This document shows positions 1 through 8,487 of a DNA stretch of 64,000 bases, one piece after another. Origin of the DNA: Sulfitobacter delicatus. Its GTDB lineage: Bacteria; Pseudomonadota; Alphaproteobacteria; Rhodobacterales; Rhodobacteraceae. The notes under the pieces are model-generated. The model searched no databases. It had not been told where the DNA came from and saw nothing but the letters and a program-made list of their open reading frames with translations. The position numbers were made by a program, and so were the translations under genes. Where the stretch lies: assembly GCF_900102535.1 (NCBI RefSeq), contig NZ_FNBP01000014.1, positions 1 through 64,000 of the forward strand. The letters are read 5' to 3'. How positions within the stretch are numbered: position 1 is the first letter of the stretch; every line of letters starts with the position of its first letter.

Positions 1-260
1 CGATCCCGAACCCGCGGCACCTTCACGGGCACCGGACCAATGCCGGTCATCACATCGCGTTCCGGTAGGTGACCATGACGGACAAGACGTGCCCGCCCAT
101 CCTGAAGCTTTTCATTGGAAAAGGCCGCCATGAGGGTGGCCAGCTCGGCCTGGACCGCCTGTTCGATCAGCTTGCGCGCGCCATCGCGGATGACATCCGT
201 GAACGGATCGGCGCTAAATCCCGATGGATCGGGCAGTTGGGTGATGGTAGACTCTGACAT
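1..260 (-). CDS. IS256-family transposase, 5' part only (cut by window edge)
   Basis: Reading the minus strand from the ATG at 258-260 gives an open frame of 86 codons that runs off the left edge. The product starts MSESTITQLPDPSGF and continues through a segment DVIRDGARKLIEQAVQAEL and a later GIGPVPVKVPRVRDR. This is the N-terminal pattern of IS256-type (mutator-like) DDE transposases, which cut and paste their element. The catalytic domain lies outside the window, so intactness cannot be judged. The element end should lie a little upstream of the start, within about 265-360, where CACCAACTTTCGCGCG is a possible terminal-repeat segment, but with one end in view this is not proven. Confidence 0.85.
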   Translation of the reverse strand, partial: MSESTITQLPDPSGFSADPFTDVIRDGARKLIEQAVQAELATLMAAFSNEKLQDGRARLVRHGHLPERDVMTGIGPVPVKVPRVRD

Positions 261-363
261 GTGGCATATCCTTTTCTCAGCAGAGAATCGACGGCGTCTG
301 AACACCGCCATGATATGCCGCCCCTCAGGGCATCACCAACTTTCGCGCGTTTCTCATGAGAAA

Positions 364-387
364 GGCCCAGAGATCGCTCTCTGGGCC
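364..387 (-). terminator. Hairpin terminator after the SH3/DUF1236 gene
   Basis: A perfect 9-bp stem (GGCCCAGAG with CTCTGGGCC) encloses a 6-nt loop. On the minus strand it is followed by TTTCTC. It lies 25 nt beyond the stop of the minus-strand gene ending at 413, so it probably terminates that transcript and separates it from the insertion sequence. Confidence 0.65.
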
Positions 388-412
388 CGGCTTCCACATA
401 AGCTGTGACGTC

Positions 413-1093
413 TTAACGCACAACGTCCACAATCAGATTGGTCTCGTTGTCGACCAATACCGTCGCGCCGTTGATGTTGACGTAGCGGTAATCGGATTCT
501 GGTACCTCATAAGTCTCGACAGTGGTCGGGATGCCCGCGCCGACGACGACTTCGCCATCAAGATAGACGGTCTCGACCGGGTTTTCGCGGACATAGGTGA
601 TGGTTGCTTCTTCAGGCTCGGCTGCTGCAGAACCTGCCGCACCACCTACGATGCCACCGGCAACGATGCCGCCAATCGGGCCGCCAACGGCATAGGCTGT
701 CAGTGCGCCGATTGTGGCGCCAGCGGTTGCACTGGCGGTCTCGTTCTCAGCAGTGCCTTCGGGGTCTTCGTAGGTCACAGTACCGACTTCGACGGTGGCA
801 GGGCGGGTGGTCAGAGCCACGGCCTGCTCTTCAACTTCGACGGCAAGATAGTCGGAGTAGGACCAACCAGTTGTGTCGCCGAATTTCACCTGGCACCAGG
901 AGGCACCGTCAAGGCAGCCTTCGACCATGGTGGCTTCGCCACCTGGGATCACGCCGACGATGTCATACTGCGGGCCGGGGCCGGAGCGGACGTTGAGATC
1001 TGTTGCAGCATAAGCCTCTGCGGTCTGAGCATAGACAGGGGCTGCTGCGCCAAGAGCGATGGCAGAAACCATTCCAAGTTTAACGATATTCAT
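413..1093 (-). CDS. Exported SH3-domain protein with DUF1236 tail
   Basis: The 226-residue product has a Sec signal peptide (MNIVKLGMVSAIALGAAAPVYAQ), a bacterial SH3 domain at about residues 27-85 (DLNVRSGPGPQYDIVG, then GASWCQVKFGDTTGWSYSDYL), a glycine- and alanine-rich hydrophobic stretch at about 120-158 that resembles a glycine zipper, and a C-terminal DUF1236-type segment ending INGATVLVDNETNLIVDVVR. Such proteins sit in the periplasm or envelope, where the SH3 domain may bind peptidoglycan; the precise role is unknown. The gene stands alone, with a terminator behind it and no obvious partner. Confidence 0.8.
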   Translation of the reverse strand: MNIVKLGMVSAIALGAAAPVYAQTAEAYAATDLNVRSGPGPQYDIVGVIPGGEATMVEGCLDGASWCQVKFGDTTGWSYSDYLAVEVEEQAVALTTRPATVEVGTVTYEDPEGTAENETASATAGATIGALTAYAVGGPIGGIVAGGIVGGAAGSAAAEPEEATITYVRENPVETVYLDGEVVVGAGIPTTVETYEVPESDYRYVNINGATVLVDNETNLIVDVVR

Positions 1094-1353
1094 GTCGATA
1101 TCCTTCCTTTAGACAGCGCTGACCCATGTGGTCGAGGACGCTGCTGGTTGCTTGTCGTGGAAGGACAACACCGTCCCTGCGATGAGGTTCCGACGGTTTC
1201 TCGGCTATCTGCGGGGAAGCGTAAAATCCCGCTCCAGTTGAGCAAAAGTCTGCCTAGGCTCGGCAGAAAAGCGCCAGATATCAGCAGTGTAATGGAACTG
1301 AGTGGGTTGTGAGCTCGCAAGTGCAACCTAACCCGCCTGCATGTTAGACGCTG

Positions 1354-2700
1354 TCAGTTGGCTAGATACACCGCAGGCACGACTTCCCCTGATGGGCCTT
1401 TCATCCAACCGCGATGATTGCTGTTGCGCCAGTGGCACAGTGCCAAGGTCTCTTCATCGTTCAAAGCGCGAGCAGGAGCATAGAGGCCTGCCGCCTCACC
1501 GGGAAAAGAGTGGTCCGCGTGTAGATCAGTGCGGTTCGCGGTACTGAGCGGTAAAGCGTCGAGGGTGTCAGCCATTGTTTGGAGCAACAACCCGCGGAGG
1601 CGTTCGGAGAGCTGGCTGTCTGTCGAGACGGTCGACCTGTCTAGTGTCTCTGCAATCTGTTCCGTGATCGGTGACAGGTCCGCGCTTCGGAAGGAGCAGC
1701 CAAGGGATGTCGTCAACGCTTCAGCATCCGCTTGCGGGGCTGCGATCGTATCGTTGTCTGCAAACAAAGCGCAGAACAGCTTCTCGGGGCCAACTGCGTC
1801 GACTGCGGCAACAGCGACGAGGGCGGAGTTCGCATCACCTGCAAAGCTCAGCACAGCCCGTCCTGCATTCCTCTTGCGCAGTTGATCCCTCAGCCCTTCG
1901 ACCAGCGCTTGATAGTCTTTTTCCATCGTATCCCCTTGTGGCGCGATATCGCCCGACTCAATGCGCCAGCCCTCTGCCCCATGCTCCAGATCGACATGTG
2001 CGATGGTATCCGCGAAGGCTGGCAATTGCCGCGCAAGACTGCCTCCGCGGTTAAGAGCAAAGGAAGCCCCGTCAAAGAGCGCATGATCCTCTCCGCCGGT
2101 CCGGTTCAGATGGATCAGCGGCAGCGACGTCTCAACCACGCGCGCGACCATATGGTTGAGCCTCTGGTCCATGGCGTCGCGGTGATAGGGGGCTGCGTCC
2201 GGCACCAACAATATCTCCGCGCCGGTTTCCTCTAACGTCTCGGCCACATCGGGTAGGGAGGCGTCTGTGCCAATCGGGCAACCGATCCGCAGGCCTGAAA
2301 CCACGACAGGGCCGGAGATCGGTCCGGGGGTGAACAGCACCCGTTCCTCGGGCCGCAGATCATGTTTCAAAACTCGTTGCTGAAGCTTACCGTCCTGTAA
2401 GATGAGGTAGGCGTTGTATAGGGCTTCCTTCTCTTGCCACGGTGCTCCAATCGCGAGCGCGGGCCCGTCAGCGCAGACCTTTGCCAGTGTCTCAAGCTGA
2501 CGCGCAGTCTCGCGCAAGAAATCCCGATCGCGCAGCCGCCCGTCATTCTGGCCGGTCAAGAACATCTCAGGCAGGGCCACCAGGTCCGCCCCCGCGTCGC
2601 GCCCTGCGGCCCAAACCTCTTGGGCGAGGGCGGCATTGCCGGTCAGATCACCAGCCGTAGGGTTCATCTGCCCGAGGGTGATGCGGAAACGCTCTGTCAT
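1354..2700 (-). CDS. Degenerate glutamine-dependent NAD+ synthetase-like protein
   Basis: The 448-residue product aligns by eye with two-domain NadE: nitrilase-type glutaminase at about 5-260 and synthetase at about 275-448. Normal NadE is about 550 residues, so roughly 100 C-terminal residues are missing. In the glutaminase domain Glu45 (LPEMFLTG) and Lys112 remain, but the loop after the lysine is shortened and the usual PICEDIW motif reads PIGTDAS, so the catalytic cysteine is Gly144. In the synthetase domain the ATP-binding SGGxDS motif reads AGDANS. The frame is open and the rest of the fold (FDGASFALN, LRG, WRN) is conserved, so this looks like a kept pseudoenzyme rather than fresh decay. 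It probably does not make NAD; a true nadE should exist elsewhere. Confidence 0.75.
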   Translation of the reverse strand: MTERFRITLGQMNPTAGDLTGNAALAQEVWAAGRDAGADLVALPEMFLTGQNDGRLRDRDFLRETARQLETLAKVCADGPALAIGAPWQEKEALYNAYLILQDGKLQQRVLKHDLRPEERVLFTPGPISGPVVVSGLRIGCPIGTDASLPDVAETLEETGAEILLVPDAAPYHRDAMDQRLNHMVARVVETSLPLIHLNRTGGEDHALFDGASFALNRGGSLARQLPAFADTIAHVDLEHGAEGWRIESGDIAPQGDTMEKDYQALVEGLRDQLRKRNAGRAVLSFAGDANSALVAVAAVDAVGPEKLFCALFADNDTIAAPQADAEALTTSLGCSFRSADLSPITEQIAETLDRSTVSTDSQLSERLRGLLLQTMADTLDALPLSTANRTDLHADHSFPGEAAGLYAPARALNDEETLALCHWRNSNHRGWMKGPSGEVVPAVYLAN

Positions 2701-2914
2701 GTCTGGCTCCGGGCTTTGCTGCTGTGGCTGATGTAGCAGATCAGCCTATGGGCGAAACCCCCGCGCCGGTTGATTGGCCTTCGCCGCGCCGTTCATCTGC
2801 CAGAGTGTATCGGCTGATTCCGGCAGGCTGCGTCTGCAAAGCCGTTGCCTCTGGCCCCTATCACCCTTAACCTCTTGCGGAACTGACATTTAACGAGATC
2901 GGGAAGTACCGCCC

Positions 2915-4480
2915 ATGTTGCACCGCAGCCTGTCCATCTGTCTGATCGCCTTTCTGGCCGCGCCCCTCTGGGCGCAGGACGGACAGGTGCTGACCAAGGA
3001 ATACGACGACGGCGGCATCTATGAGGGCACCTTTCAAGGCGGTCTCCAGCATGGGACCGGCACCTATAAGCTGCCCAACGGCTATGAATACTCCGGCGAA
3101 TGGGTCGAGGGCGAGATTAAGGGCGAGGGCGTGGCGCGCTTTCCCAATGGCTCGGTCTATGAGGGCAATTTCGCCAAGGGCAAGCCGGACGGTCTGGGCA
3201 AGATCACCTTTGCCGATGGTGGCACCTATGAGGGTGAGTGGGAAGCGGGCGCGATCATGGGGCAGGGTGTGGCGACCTATGCAAACGGCGTGCGCTATGA
3301 GGGCGGCTTTCGCAATGCCAAGCACCACGGCAAGGGCGTGATGCAAAGCCCCGGCGGCTATGAGTACAAGGGCGACTGGGTGGATGGCGTCAAGCAGGGG
3401 GTCGGCACGATCACCTACCCCGATGGCGCGGTTTATGAAGGCGAGATCGAAGGCGGCAAGCGCAGTGGCGAAGGCACGCTGACAATGCCCGACGGTCTGG
3501 TCTATGTCGGCCTGTGGAAAGACGGCCAGATCGACGGCACCGGCACGCTGACCCAGCCCAATGGGGATGTCTACGAAGGCACGCTGGTCGCGGGCCGGCG
3601 TGAGGGCAAGGGTAAGGTCACCTATGCCAATGGCGACGTTTATGAAGGCGACTTCAAAGACGACCGCCGCGACGGGCAGGGGACTTTCACCGGCACCGAT
3701 GGTTATGTCTACACCGGCTCTTGGGTCGCCGGGCAGATTGAGGGCGAAGGTCAGGTGACCTACCCCGACGGGTCGGTCTATGTCGGCACCTTCCGGGATG
3801 ATCTTGCCGACGGCACAGGCAAAATCACCTACCCCGATGGCTCCACCTATGAAGGCGAATGGGTCGCGGGCGTAATCGAAGGCGAAGGTGTCGCGACCTA
3901 TACCAATGGCGTAGTCTATGAGGGGGAGTTCAAAGATGCCCGCAACCACGGCCAAGGCGTGATGACCTATGCCGATGGCTACCGTTATGAGGGCGGCTGG
4001 CAGGATGGGCAGCGCCACGGGCAGGGCAAGGCGACCTATCCGGACGGCACCGTTTACGAGGGTGAGTTCCGCGACGGGCAGCGCCACGGCATCGGCAAGA
4101 TCACCATGGCCAGCGGTTTTGTCTATGAGGGCGAATGGACCGAGGGCGAGATCGAAGGCGAAGGTGTGGCGACCTATGCCAATGGCGATGTCTATGAAGG
4201 CACCTTCAAGGCGGGCAAACGTCAGGGCACCGGCACCATGCGCTATGCCAGCGGCGAAGAAGCCTCGGGCGATTGGGAGAACGGCGCGCTAAACGATGGC
4301 ACGGCGGAAGCTGTGGAAAGCGAGACAGAGGCAGAGACGCCCGCCGAGGCATTGCCAGCAGATGAAACGCCGGCTGACGATGAAGCGCCCGAAGCGGCTG
4401 CGTCCGCCGAAGATGCAACGTCTGAAGATGCAACGGCTGAGGAAACCCCACCGCCTAGCACCGCAGCCGACGGCGGTTGA
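2915..4480 (+). CDS. Exported MORN-repeat protein, about 19 repeats
   Basis: The 521-residue product begins with a signal peptide cleaved after about residue 20 (LAAPLWAQ). Residues 28 to about 460 are some 19 MORN units of 23 residues with the pattern YEGEWxxGxxxGxGxxTYPDG; the last unit has degenerated to ASGDWENG. The tail from about 465 is acidic and rich in Glu, Ala, Pro and Asp, with no recognised domain. MORN repeats form elongated beta-hairpin stacks that bind proteins or lipids; here the array would be periplasmic or surface exposed. The start at 2915 follows GGGAAG at good spacing. Its stop lies 4 nt before the likely start of the next gene, so the two are probably one transcript. 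No enzyme domain is present. Confidence 0.9.
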   Translation: MLHRSLSICLIAFLAAPLWAQDGQVLTKEYDDGGIYEGTFQGGLQHGTGTYKLPNGYEYSGEWVEGEIKGEGVARFPNGSVYEGNFAKGKPDGLGKITFADGGTYEGEWEAGAIMGQGVATYANGVRYEGGFRNAKHHGKGVMQSPGGYEYKGDWVDGVKQGVGTITYPDGAVYEGEIEGGKRSGEGTLTMPDGLVYVGLWKDGQIDGTGTLTQPNGDVYEGTLVAGRREGKGKVTYANGDVYEGDFKDDRRDGQGTFTGTDGYVYTGSWVAGQIEGEGQVTYPDGSVYVGTFRDDLADGTGKITYPDGSTYEGEWVAGVIEGEGVATYTNGVVYEGEFKDARNHGQGVMTYADGYRYEGGWQDGQRHGQGKATYPDGTVYEGEFRDGQRHGIGKITMASGFVYEGEWTEGEIEGEGVATYANGDVYEGTFKAGKRQGTGTMRYASGEEASGDWENGALNDGTAEAVESETEAETPAEALPADETPADDEAPEAAASAEDATSEDATAEETPPPSTAADGG

Positions 4481-4484
4481 TGCC

Positions 4485-4901
4485 GTGTCCGGGGCGGCGC
4501 CGAGCGAGGTGGCGGCTTTCTTGGCAGAGGTCACACCTGAACGGCGTATTCACGAAGCGGCAAAGCTCGATCAGCTGTTTCAGCAGGTTACGGGCTATAC
4601 GCCCCGGCTCTACTCCGGCGGCATCCTTGGCTACGGGACCTATGACTACACCTATGCCTCGGGCCATTCCGGCACGTCGCTTGCCACCGGCTTTGCCCCG
4701 CGCAAGGCGAAACTGTCGATCTATATCATGCCGGGCTATGCGGATTTCTCTGCGATCCTGTCCCGGTTGGGCAAACACCGGATCGGCAAGTCTTGCCTTT
4801 ATCTGAACAAGCTGGCCGATGCAGACCTCGATGTTCTGGCTGAGCTTATCCGTGCAGGGCTGGCCAATCTGCAAAAGCACTGGCCCGTCCAGCCAACCTG
4901 A
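4485..4901 (+). CDS. DUF1801 family protein
   Basis: The 138-residue product has the DUF1801 (YdhG-like) pattern: SEVAAFLAEVTPERR at the start, then YGTYDYTYASGHSG, TGFAPRKAKLSIYIMPGY and LGKHRIGKSCLYLNKL. The family is small and cytoplasmic, with a fold also seen in iron-chaperone-like proteins, but its biochemical role is not settled. The GTG at 4485 is chosen because homology begins right after it and upstream in-frame codons are a shadow of the MORN gene. An ATG at 4480 overlapping the MORN stop lies in the wrong frame. It is probably translated from the same mRNA as the MORN gene; no strong ribosome site is seen. Confidence 0.75.
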   Translation: MSGAAPSEVAAFLAEVTPERRIHEAAKLDQLFQQVTGYTPRLYSGGILGYGTYDYTYASGHSGTSLATGFAPRKAKLSIYIMPGYADFSAILSRLGKHRIGKSCLYLNKLADADLDVLAELIRAGLANLQKHWPVQPT

Positions 4902-4980
4902 ACCGCCGGGCCCACACCCCGCCTTTACTGGACAACGCCCGCGCCCTGTGGCAAGCCCGCGCGCAACAGGAGTACGCCAG

Positions 4981-6318
4981 ATGTCCAACCCCACCGTTAC
5001 CCGTTTCGCCCCGTCCCCCACTGGCTATATCCACGTGGGCAACCTGCGGACCGCGCTGATGAACTACCTCATCGCACGCAAGGCAGGCGGTACTTTCATT
5101 CTGCGCATCGACGACACCGATCCCGAGCGCAGCAAGGAAGAATACGTCGACGGTATCAAGCAGGACCTCGAATGGCTGGGTCTGACGTGGGACCGGGTCG
5201 AGCGTCAGTCCGAGCGGTTGGAACGCTATCACGCCGCTGCCGACGAGCTGCGCACCAAAGGACGGTTCTATGAGGCGTTTGAGACGCCGACGGAGTTGGA
5301 CCTCAAGCGCAAGAAGCAACTCAACATGGGCAAGCCGCCGGTCTATGATCGGGCCGCGCTGAACCTCTCGGACGCCGAGAAGGACGCCCTGCGCGCCGAG
5401 CGCGGCGATGGCGTTTGGCGCTTCAAGCTGGACCATGAGCGGATCGAATGGGACGATGGTATCTTGGGCGATATCTCGATCGATGCGGCCTCGGTCAGCG
5501 ACCCGGTGCTGATCCGGGGCGATGGGCAAATTCTCTATACGCTGGCGAGCGTGGTGGATGACACTGAAATGGGCGTGACCCATGTGGTGCGCGGCTCGGA
5601 CCATGTGACCAACACCGCGACGCAGATTCAGATCATGCAGGCTTTGGGCAATGGCGCGGTGCCTTCCTTTGCGCATCACTCTTTGCTGACCGGCCCGCAG
5701 GGCGAAGCGCTGAGCAAGCGGCTTGGCACGCTCGCGCTGCGTGATCTGCGCGAACAAGGCGTGCAGCCTTTTGCGCTGCTAAGCCTGATGGCGCGGCTTG
5801 GGTCTTCTGATCCGGTGGAACTGCGCACGGATATGGCGGAGCTGATCGAAGGGTTCGACATCAACCGATTTGGCTCTGCCCCAACCAAGTTTGACGTGCA
5901 GGACCTGTTCCCCTTGACCGGGCGCTATTTGCAGCAGTTGCCGCTGGAGGCCGTAAAAGACGACATCACCGCCCTTGGTGTGCCCGAGGAGAAGGCCGCG
6001 ACGTTCTGGGCCGTGACGCGCGAAAACATCTCGACGCTGAAGGACCTTGGTCCTTGGTGGGCGATGTTCCGCGATGGTGCTGAGCCGGTTATTGCGGAAG
6101 AAGACCGCGAGTTTGTGGCGCAAGCGATGCTGCTGCTGCCAGACATGCCCTTTGATGAGGGGACATGGTCAAGCTGGACTGCGCAGGTCAAGGAAGCCAC
6201 GGGCCGCAAGGGGCGCGGGCTGTTTCGGCCGCTGCGTTTGGCTCTGACGGGGCAGGAGCATGGGCCAGAGATGGCGCAGGTTATGCCGCTTTTGCAGAAC
6301 GTCAAAGCGCGCGGCTGA
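4981..6318 (+). CDS. gltX: Glutamate--tRNA ligase
   Basis: This 445-residue class I synthetase charges tRNA with glutamate in the cytoplasm. The HIGH motif appears as HVGN near residue 18 (RFAPSPTGYIHVGNLRTALMN), and the KMSKR motif as ALSKRLG. The latter form and the short length of the anticodon-binding half fit the second GltX type common in alphaproteobacteria, which often carry two gltX genes; which tRNAs this one charges (tRNA-Glu or tRNA-Gln) cannot be told from sequence alone. The ATG at 4981 is preceded by AGGAG (ACAGGAGTACGCCAG). A GC-rich hairpin repeat follows the stop. Confidence 0.95.
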   Translation: MSNPTVTRFAPSPTGYIHVGNLRTALMNYLIARKAGGTFILRIDDTDPERSKEEYVDGIKQDLEWLGLTWDRVERQSERLERYHAAADELRTKGRFYEAFETPTELDLKRKKQLNMGKPPVYDRAALNLSDAEKDALRAERGDGVWRFKLDHERIEWDDGILGDISIDAASVSDPVLIRGDGQILYTLASVVDDTEMGVTHVVRGSDHVTNTATQIQIMQALGNGAVPSFAHHSLLTGPQGEALSKRLGTLALRDLREQGVQPFALLSLMARLGSSDPVELRTDMAELIEGFDINRFGSAPTKFDVQDLFPLTGRYLQQLPLEAVKDDITALGVPEEKAATFWAVTRENISTLKDLGPWWAMFRDGAEPVIAEEDREFVAQAMLLLPDMPFDEGTWSSWTAQVKEATGRKGRGLFRPLRLALTGQEHGPEMAQVMPLLQNVKARG

Positions 6319-6334
6319 GACGCGACTGGCGGAA

Positions 6335-6378
6335 CCGGGGGCGCTGCCCCCGGACCCCCGCGGGTATTTTTGAAAGAA
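6335..6378 (+). repeat. Rhodobacterales intergenic hairpin repeat, copy 1
   Basis: CCGGGGGC-GCT-GCCCCCGG forms a perfect 8-bp stem with a 3-nt loop, followed by ACCCCCG and then GGGTATTTTTG. The same arrangement occurs at 21698-21732. Hairpin plus T-run directly after gltX suggests a terminator role. I recall many near-identical copies in Roseobacter genomes, but that is memory and not shown here. Confidence 0.7.
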
Positions 6379-6407
6379 TGAAGATGGATTAGGGCGCCCG
6401 GGGGCGG

Positions 6408-6998
6408 TCAGAAGTTCTTGGCTGTGAAGGCGGCGTCTTCGCGCGATTTCACATTAACCGATAGGCGCTTCATGTGATGGTCGACCACGGCGGTTTCTTC
6501 GCCGGTGAGCGTCTGATGGCGTGGGTAGAGCGGGGCTGCGCGGTCGTCGAGAATGGGTGTGTCCCAGCCGTCGGTCGAGTCAAAGAACCGCTCCGCGCCC
6601 TCAGTGCCGAATTCGCGCAGGAAGCCTTGGATCACGACATCCAGGTAGCTGAGCAGGATCACGTGCGCGCCGTCGTCGACTGCGATGTCCTGTGGGATCG
6701 CGTAATGGGCGATGTCGGGGGCGGGGACCAGATCATGGACCACCGCGCCGCCGGAGGCGTGGCGCTCGTAGCTGTATTCGCGTTGGTCGAGGGCGGCCCA
6801 ATCCGCGCCCGGCACCGCCGCGATCAGCCCGTCGATGCGGGTAGACTGGTCTTGTACTACGCTGAGGTAGACAATGTCGCGGCCTTCGGTCCTGACCCAT
6901 TTGCGTCGCCAACCGTCGAGCCGTGCAGGGCGGGCATCCGGGTAAGCATGGGTGTTGCGGTTCACGAGGCTGCCGTAGCCGAAGAAATAGGGGGTCAT
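6408..6998 (-). CDS. Gamma-glutamylcyclotransferase family protein
   Basis: The 196-residue product starts MTPYFFGYGSLVNRNTH. FGYGSL is the substrate-binding motif of the gamma-glutamylcyclotransferase fold, and DQREYSYER supplies the conserved acidic residue expected to catalyse release of 5-oxoproline from gamma-glutamyl substrates. Members of this group may act on glutathione-derived or other gamma-glutamyl amines; substrate is unknown here. The ATG at 6998 is chosen because the FGYGSL strand begins within five residues and the open frame upstream overlaps the riboswitch of the divergent gcv operon. The gene faces away from that operon, with about 105 bp between its start and the riboswitch. 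Confidence 0.8.
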   Translation of the reverse strand: MTPYFFGYGSLVNRNTHAYPDARPARLDGWRRKWVRTEGRDIVYLSVVQDQSTRIDGLIAAVPGADWAALDQREYSYERHASGGAVVHDLVPAPDIAHYAIPQDIAVDDGAHVILLSYLDVVIQGFLREFGTEGAERFFDSTDGWDTPILDDRAAPLYPRHQTLTGEETAVVDHHMKRLSVNVKSREDAAFTAKNF

Positions 6999-7104
6999 GC
7001 GCGAAAGGTCCTGTATTTGTCGCGCGCAACAAAACATGTGTCGCATCCGCCCACAAGCACGCTTGACGCAGAGGTATGCCGCAGCATACGAAAGGCCAAT
7101 CGTC

Positions 7105-7257
7105 ACGGGAGAATCGGTTAACACCGATGCCGAAGGAGCAACCGCCCCGGAAACTCTCAGGCCCCAGGACCGCGACGTGACCAAAGACTCTGGAGAGAGG
7201 CGCGGATGCGCTCGCCGAAGGGATAACGATCTCAGGCGGAAGGACAGAGGGGGCATC
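7105..7257 (+). promoter_or_regulatory. Tandem glycine riboswitch upstream of gcvT
   Basis: Two consecutive aptamers carry the conserved glycine-riboswitch core. The first (about 7105-7198) contains GCCGAAGGAGCAA, AAACTCTCAGG and GGACCG, and closes with ACTCTGGAGAG. The second (about 7199-7257) contains GCCGAAGGGATAA, ATCTCAGGCGGAAGGACAGAGG. The element lies 75 nt before gcvT. In known cases glycine binding switches on expression of the glycine cleavage operon, which fits the genes downstream. The exact expression platform is not resolved by eye. Confidence 0.93.
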
Positions 7258-7332
7258 ATGCGCGGCAGCCGCTGCGTTAAGGTGCCGGCATGGTCAAAAG
7301 GTCATCCGGAAGCGACAGGAAAGGCGAACCGG

Positions 7333-8466
7333 ATGAGCGATCTCAAGCAGACGGCATTGCATGATTTGCATGTGGAACTGGGGGCCAAGATGGTGCCCTT
7401 TGCGGGCTATTCGATGCCCGTGCAATACCCCCTTGGCGTGATGAAAGAGCATCTGCATACCCGCGCTGCCGCCGGCTTGTTTGATGTGAGCCACATGGGG
7501 CAGGTCATGGTGCGGGCTAAGTCGGGCGACAACGCTGATGCGGCGCTGGCGATGGAAACGCTGGTGCCGGTTGATGTGCTGGGTCTGGGCGAGATGCGCC
7601 AGCGTTATGCGATGTTCACCGACGACCGTGGCGGCATTCTGGACGATCTGATGCTGGCCAATCTGGGCGATCACCTCTTTGTCGTAGTCAATGCCGGCTG
7701 CAAGGATGCTGACATTGCCCTGATGAAAGACGCCCTGTCGGACCGCTGCGAGATCGAGGTGCTGGACGACCGCGCGCTCTTGGCCTTGCAGGGGCCGCAG
7801 GCCGAAGCCGCACTGGCGCGGTTGCAGCCCTCTGTCGCCGATATGAAATTTATGGATGTGGCGCAGGGCGTCGACATTGACGGGATCACGGTCACGCTCT
7901 CGCGTTCGGGCTATACCGGCGAAGACGGCTATGAGATTTCGGTCGCCAATGCGGACGCCGAAGCACTGGCGCGCAAATTGCTCGCGTTGGAGGAGGTCGA
8001 GCCAATTGGTCTTGGCGCACGCGACAGCCTGCGACTCGAAGGCGGGCTGTGCCTCTACGGCCATGACATCGACACCACCACCACGCCGGTTGAGGCCGCG
8101 TTGAACTGGGCGATCCAGAAGGTGCGCCGGACTGACGGCGACCGGGCGGGCGGTTTCCCCGGCGCGGGCGTGATCTTGCAGCAACTGACCGATGGCGCGC
8201 CGCGCAAACGGGTCGGGCTGCTGCCCGAGGGGCGTGCGCCGATGCGCGAGGGGGTGGCGATCTTTGATGCCGCTGAGGGCGGTAACGAAATTGGCACCGT
8301 GACCTCCGGCGGCTTTGGCCCGACGGTTGGCGGCCCGGTCGCCATGGGCTATGTCACCGCCGAGCATGCGAAGGTCGATACGCCGCTTTGGGGCGAGGTA
8401 CGCGGCAAGCGCTTGCCACTGACTGTCACGAAAATGCCGTTCGTTGCGGCGAACTTCAAACGCTGA
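7333..8466 (+). CDS. gcvT: Glycine cleavage system T protein (aminomethyltransferase)
   Basis: The 377-residue product transfers the methylene group from the aminomethyl-lipoyl H protein to tetrahydrofolate and releases ammonia. Recognisable blocks are MVPFAGYSMPVQYP, GLFDVSHMGQ, GYTGEDGYEI and LRLEGGLCLYGHDI, with a C-terminal GXVTSGGFGPTVG segment. The ATG at 7333 is used because AGGAAAGG lies before it and upstream in-frame sequence is the riboswitch. It is the first gene of gcvT-gcvH-gcvP, with 21 nt to gcvH, and is under the glycine riboswitch. Confidence 0.95.
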   Translation: MSDLKQTALHDLHVELGAKMVPFAGYSMPVQYPLGVMKEHLHTRAAAGLFDVSHMGQVMVRAKSGDNADAALAMETLVPVDVLGLGEMRQRYAMFTDDRGGILDDLMLANLGDHLFVVVNAGCKDADIALMKDALSDRCEIEVLDDRALLALQGPQAEAALARLQPSVADMKFMDVAQGVDIDGITVTLSRSGYTGEDGYEISVANADAEALARKLLALEEVEPIGLGARDSLRLEGGLCLYGHDIDTTTTPVEAALNWAIQKVRRTDGDRAGGFPGAGVILQQLTDGAPRKRVGLLPEGRAPMREGVAIFDAAEGGNEIGTVTSGGFGPTVGGPVAMGYVTAEHAKVDTPLWGEVRGKRLPLTVTKMPFVAANFKR

Positions 8467-8487
8467 ATCTACACAGGGAACTCCACT

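Noticed and set aside
2867..4087. Minus-strand open frame of 406 codons with a repeated hydrophobic pattern
   Set aside because: It is the exact opposite strand of the MORN repeats; the repeat periodicity explains its length and pseudo-repetitive protein.
3000..4260. Tandem DNA repeats that might be taken for a CRISPR or satellite
   Set aside because: The periodicity is 69 bp, in frame, and degenerate at third positions, so it reflects MORN protein repeats.
4470..4490. Possible frameshift fusing the MORN and DUF1801 proteins
   Set aside because: Both proteins are complete by family standards, and a GTG start at 4485 explains the second; a sequencing error cannot be fully excluded.
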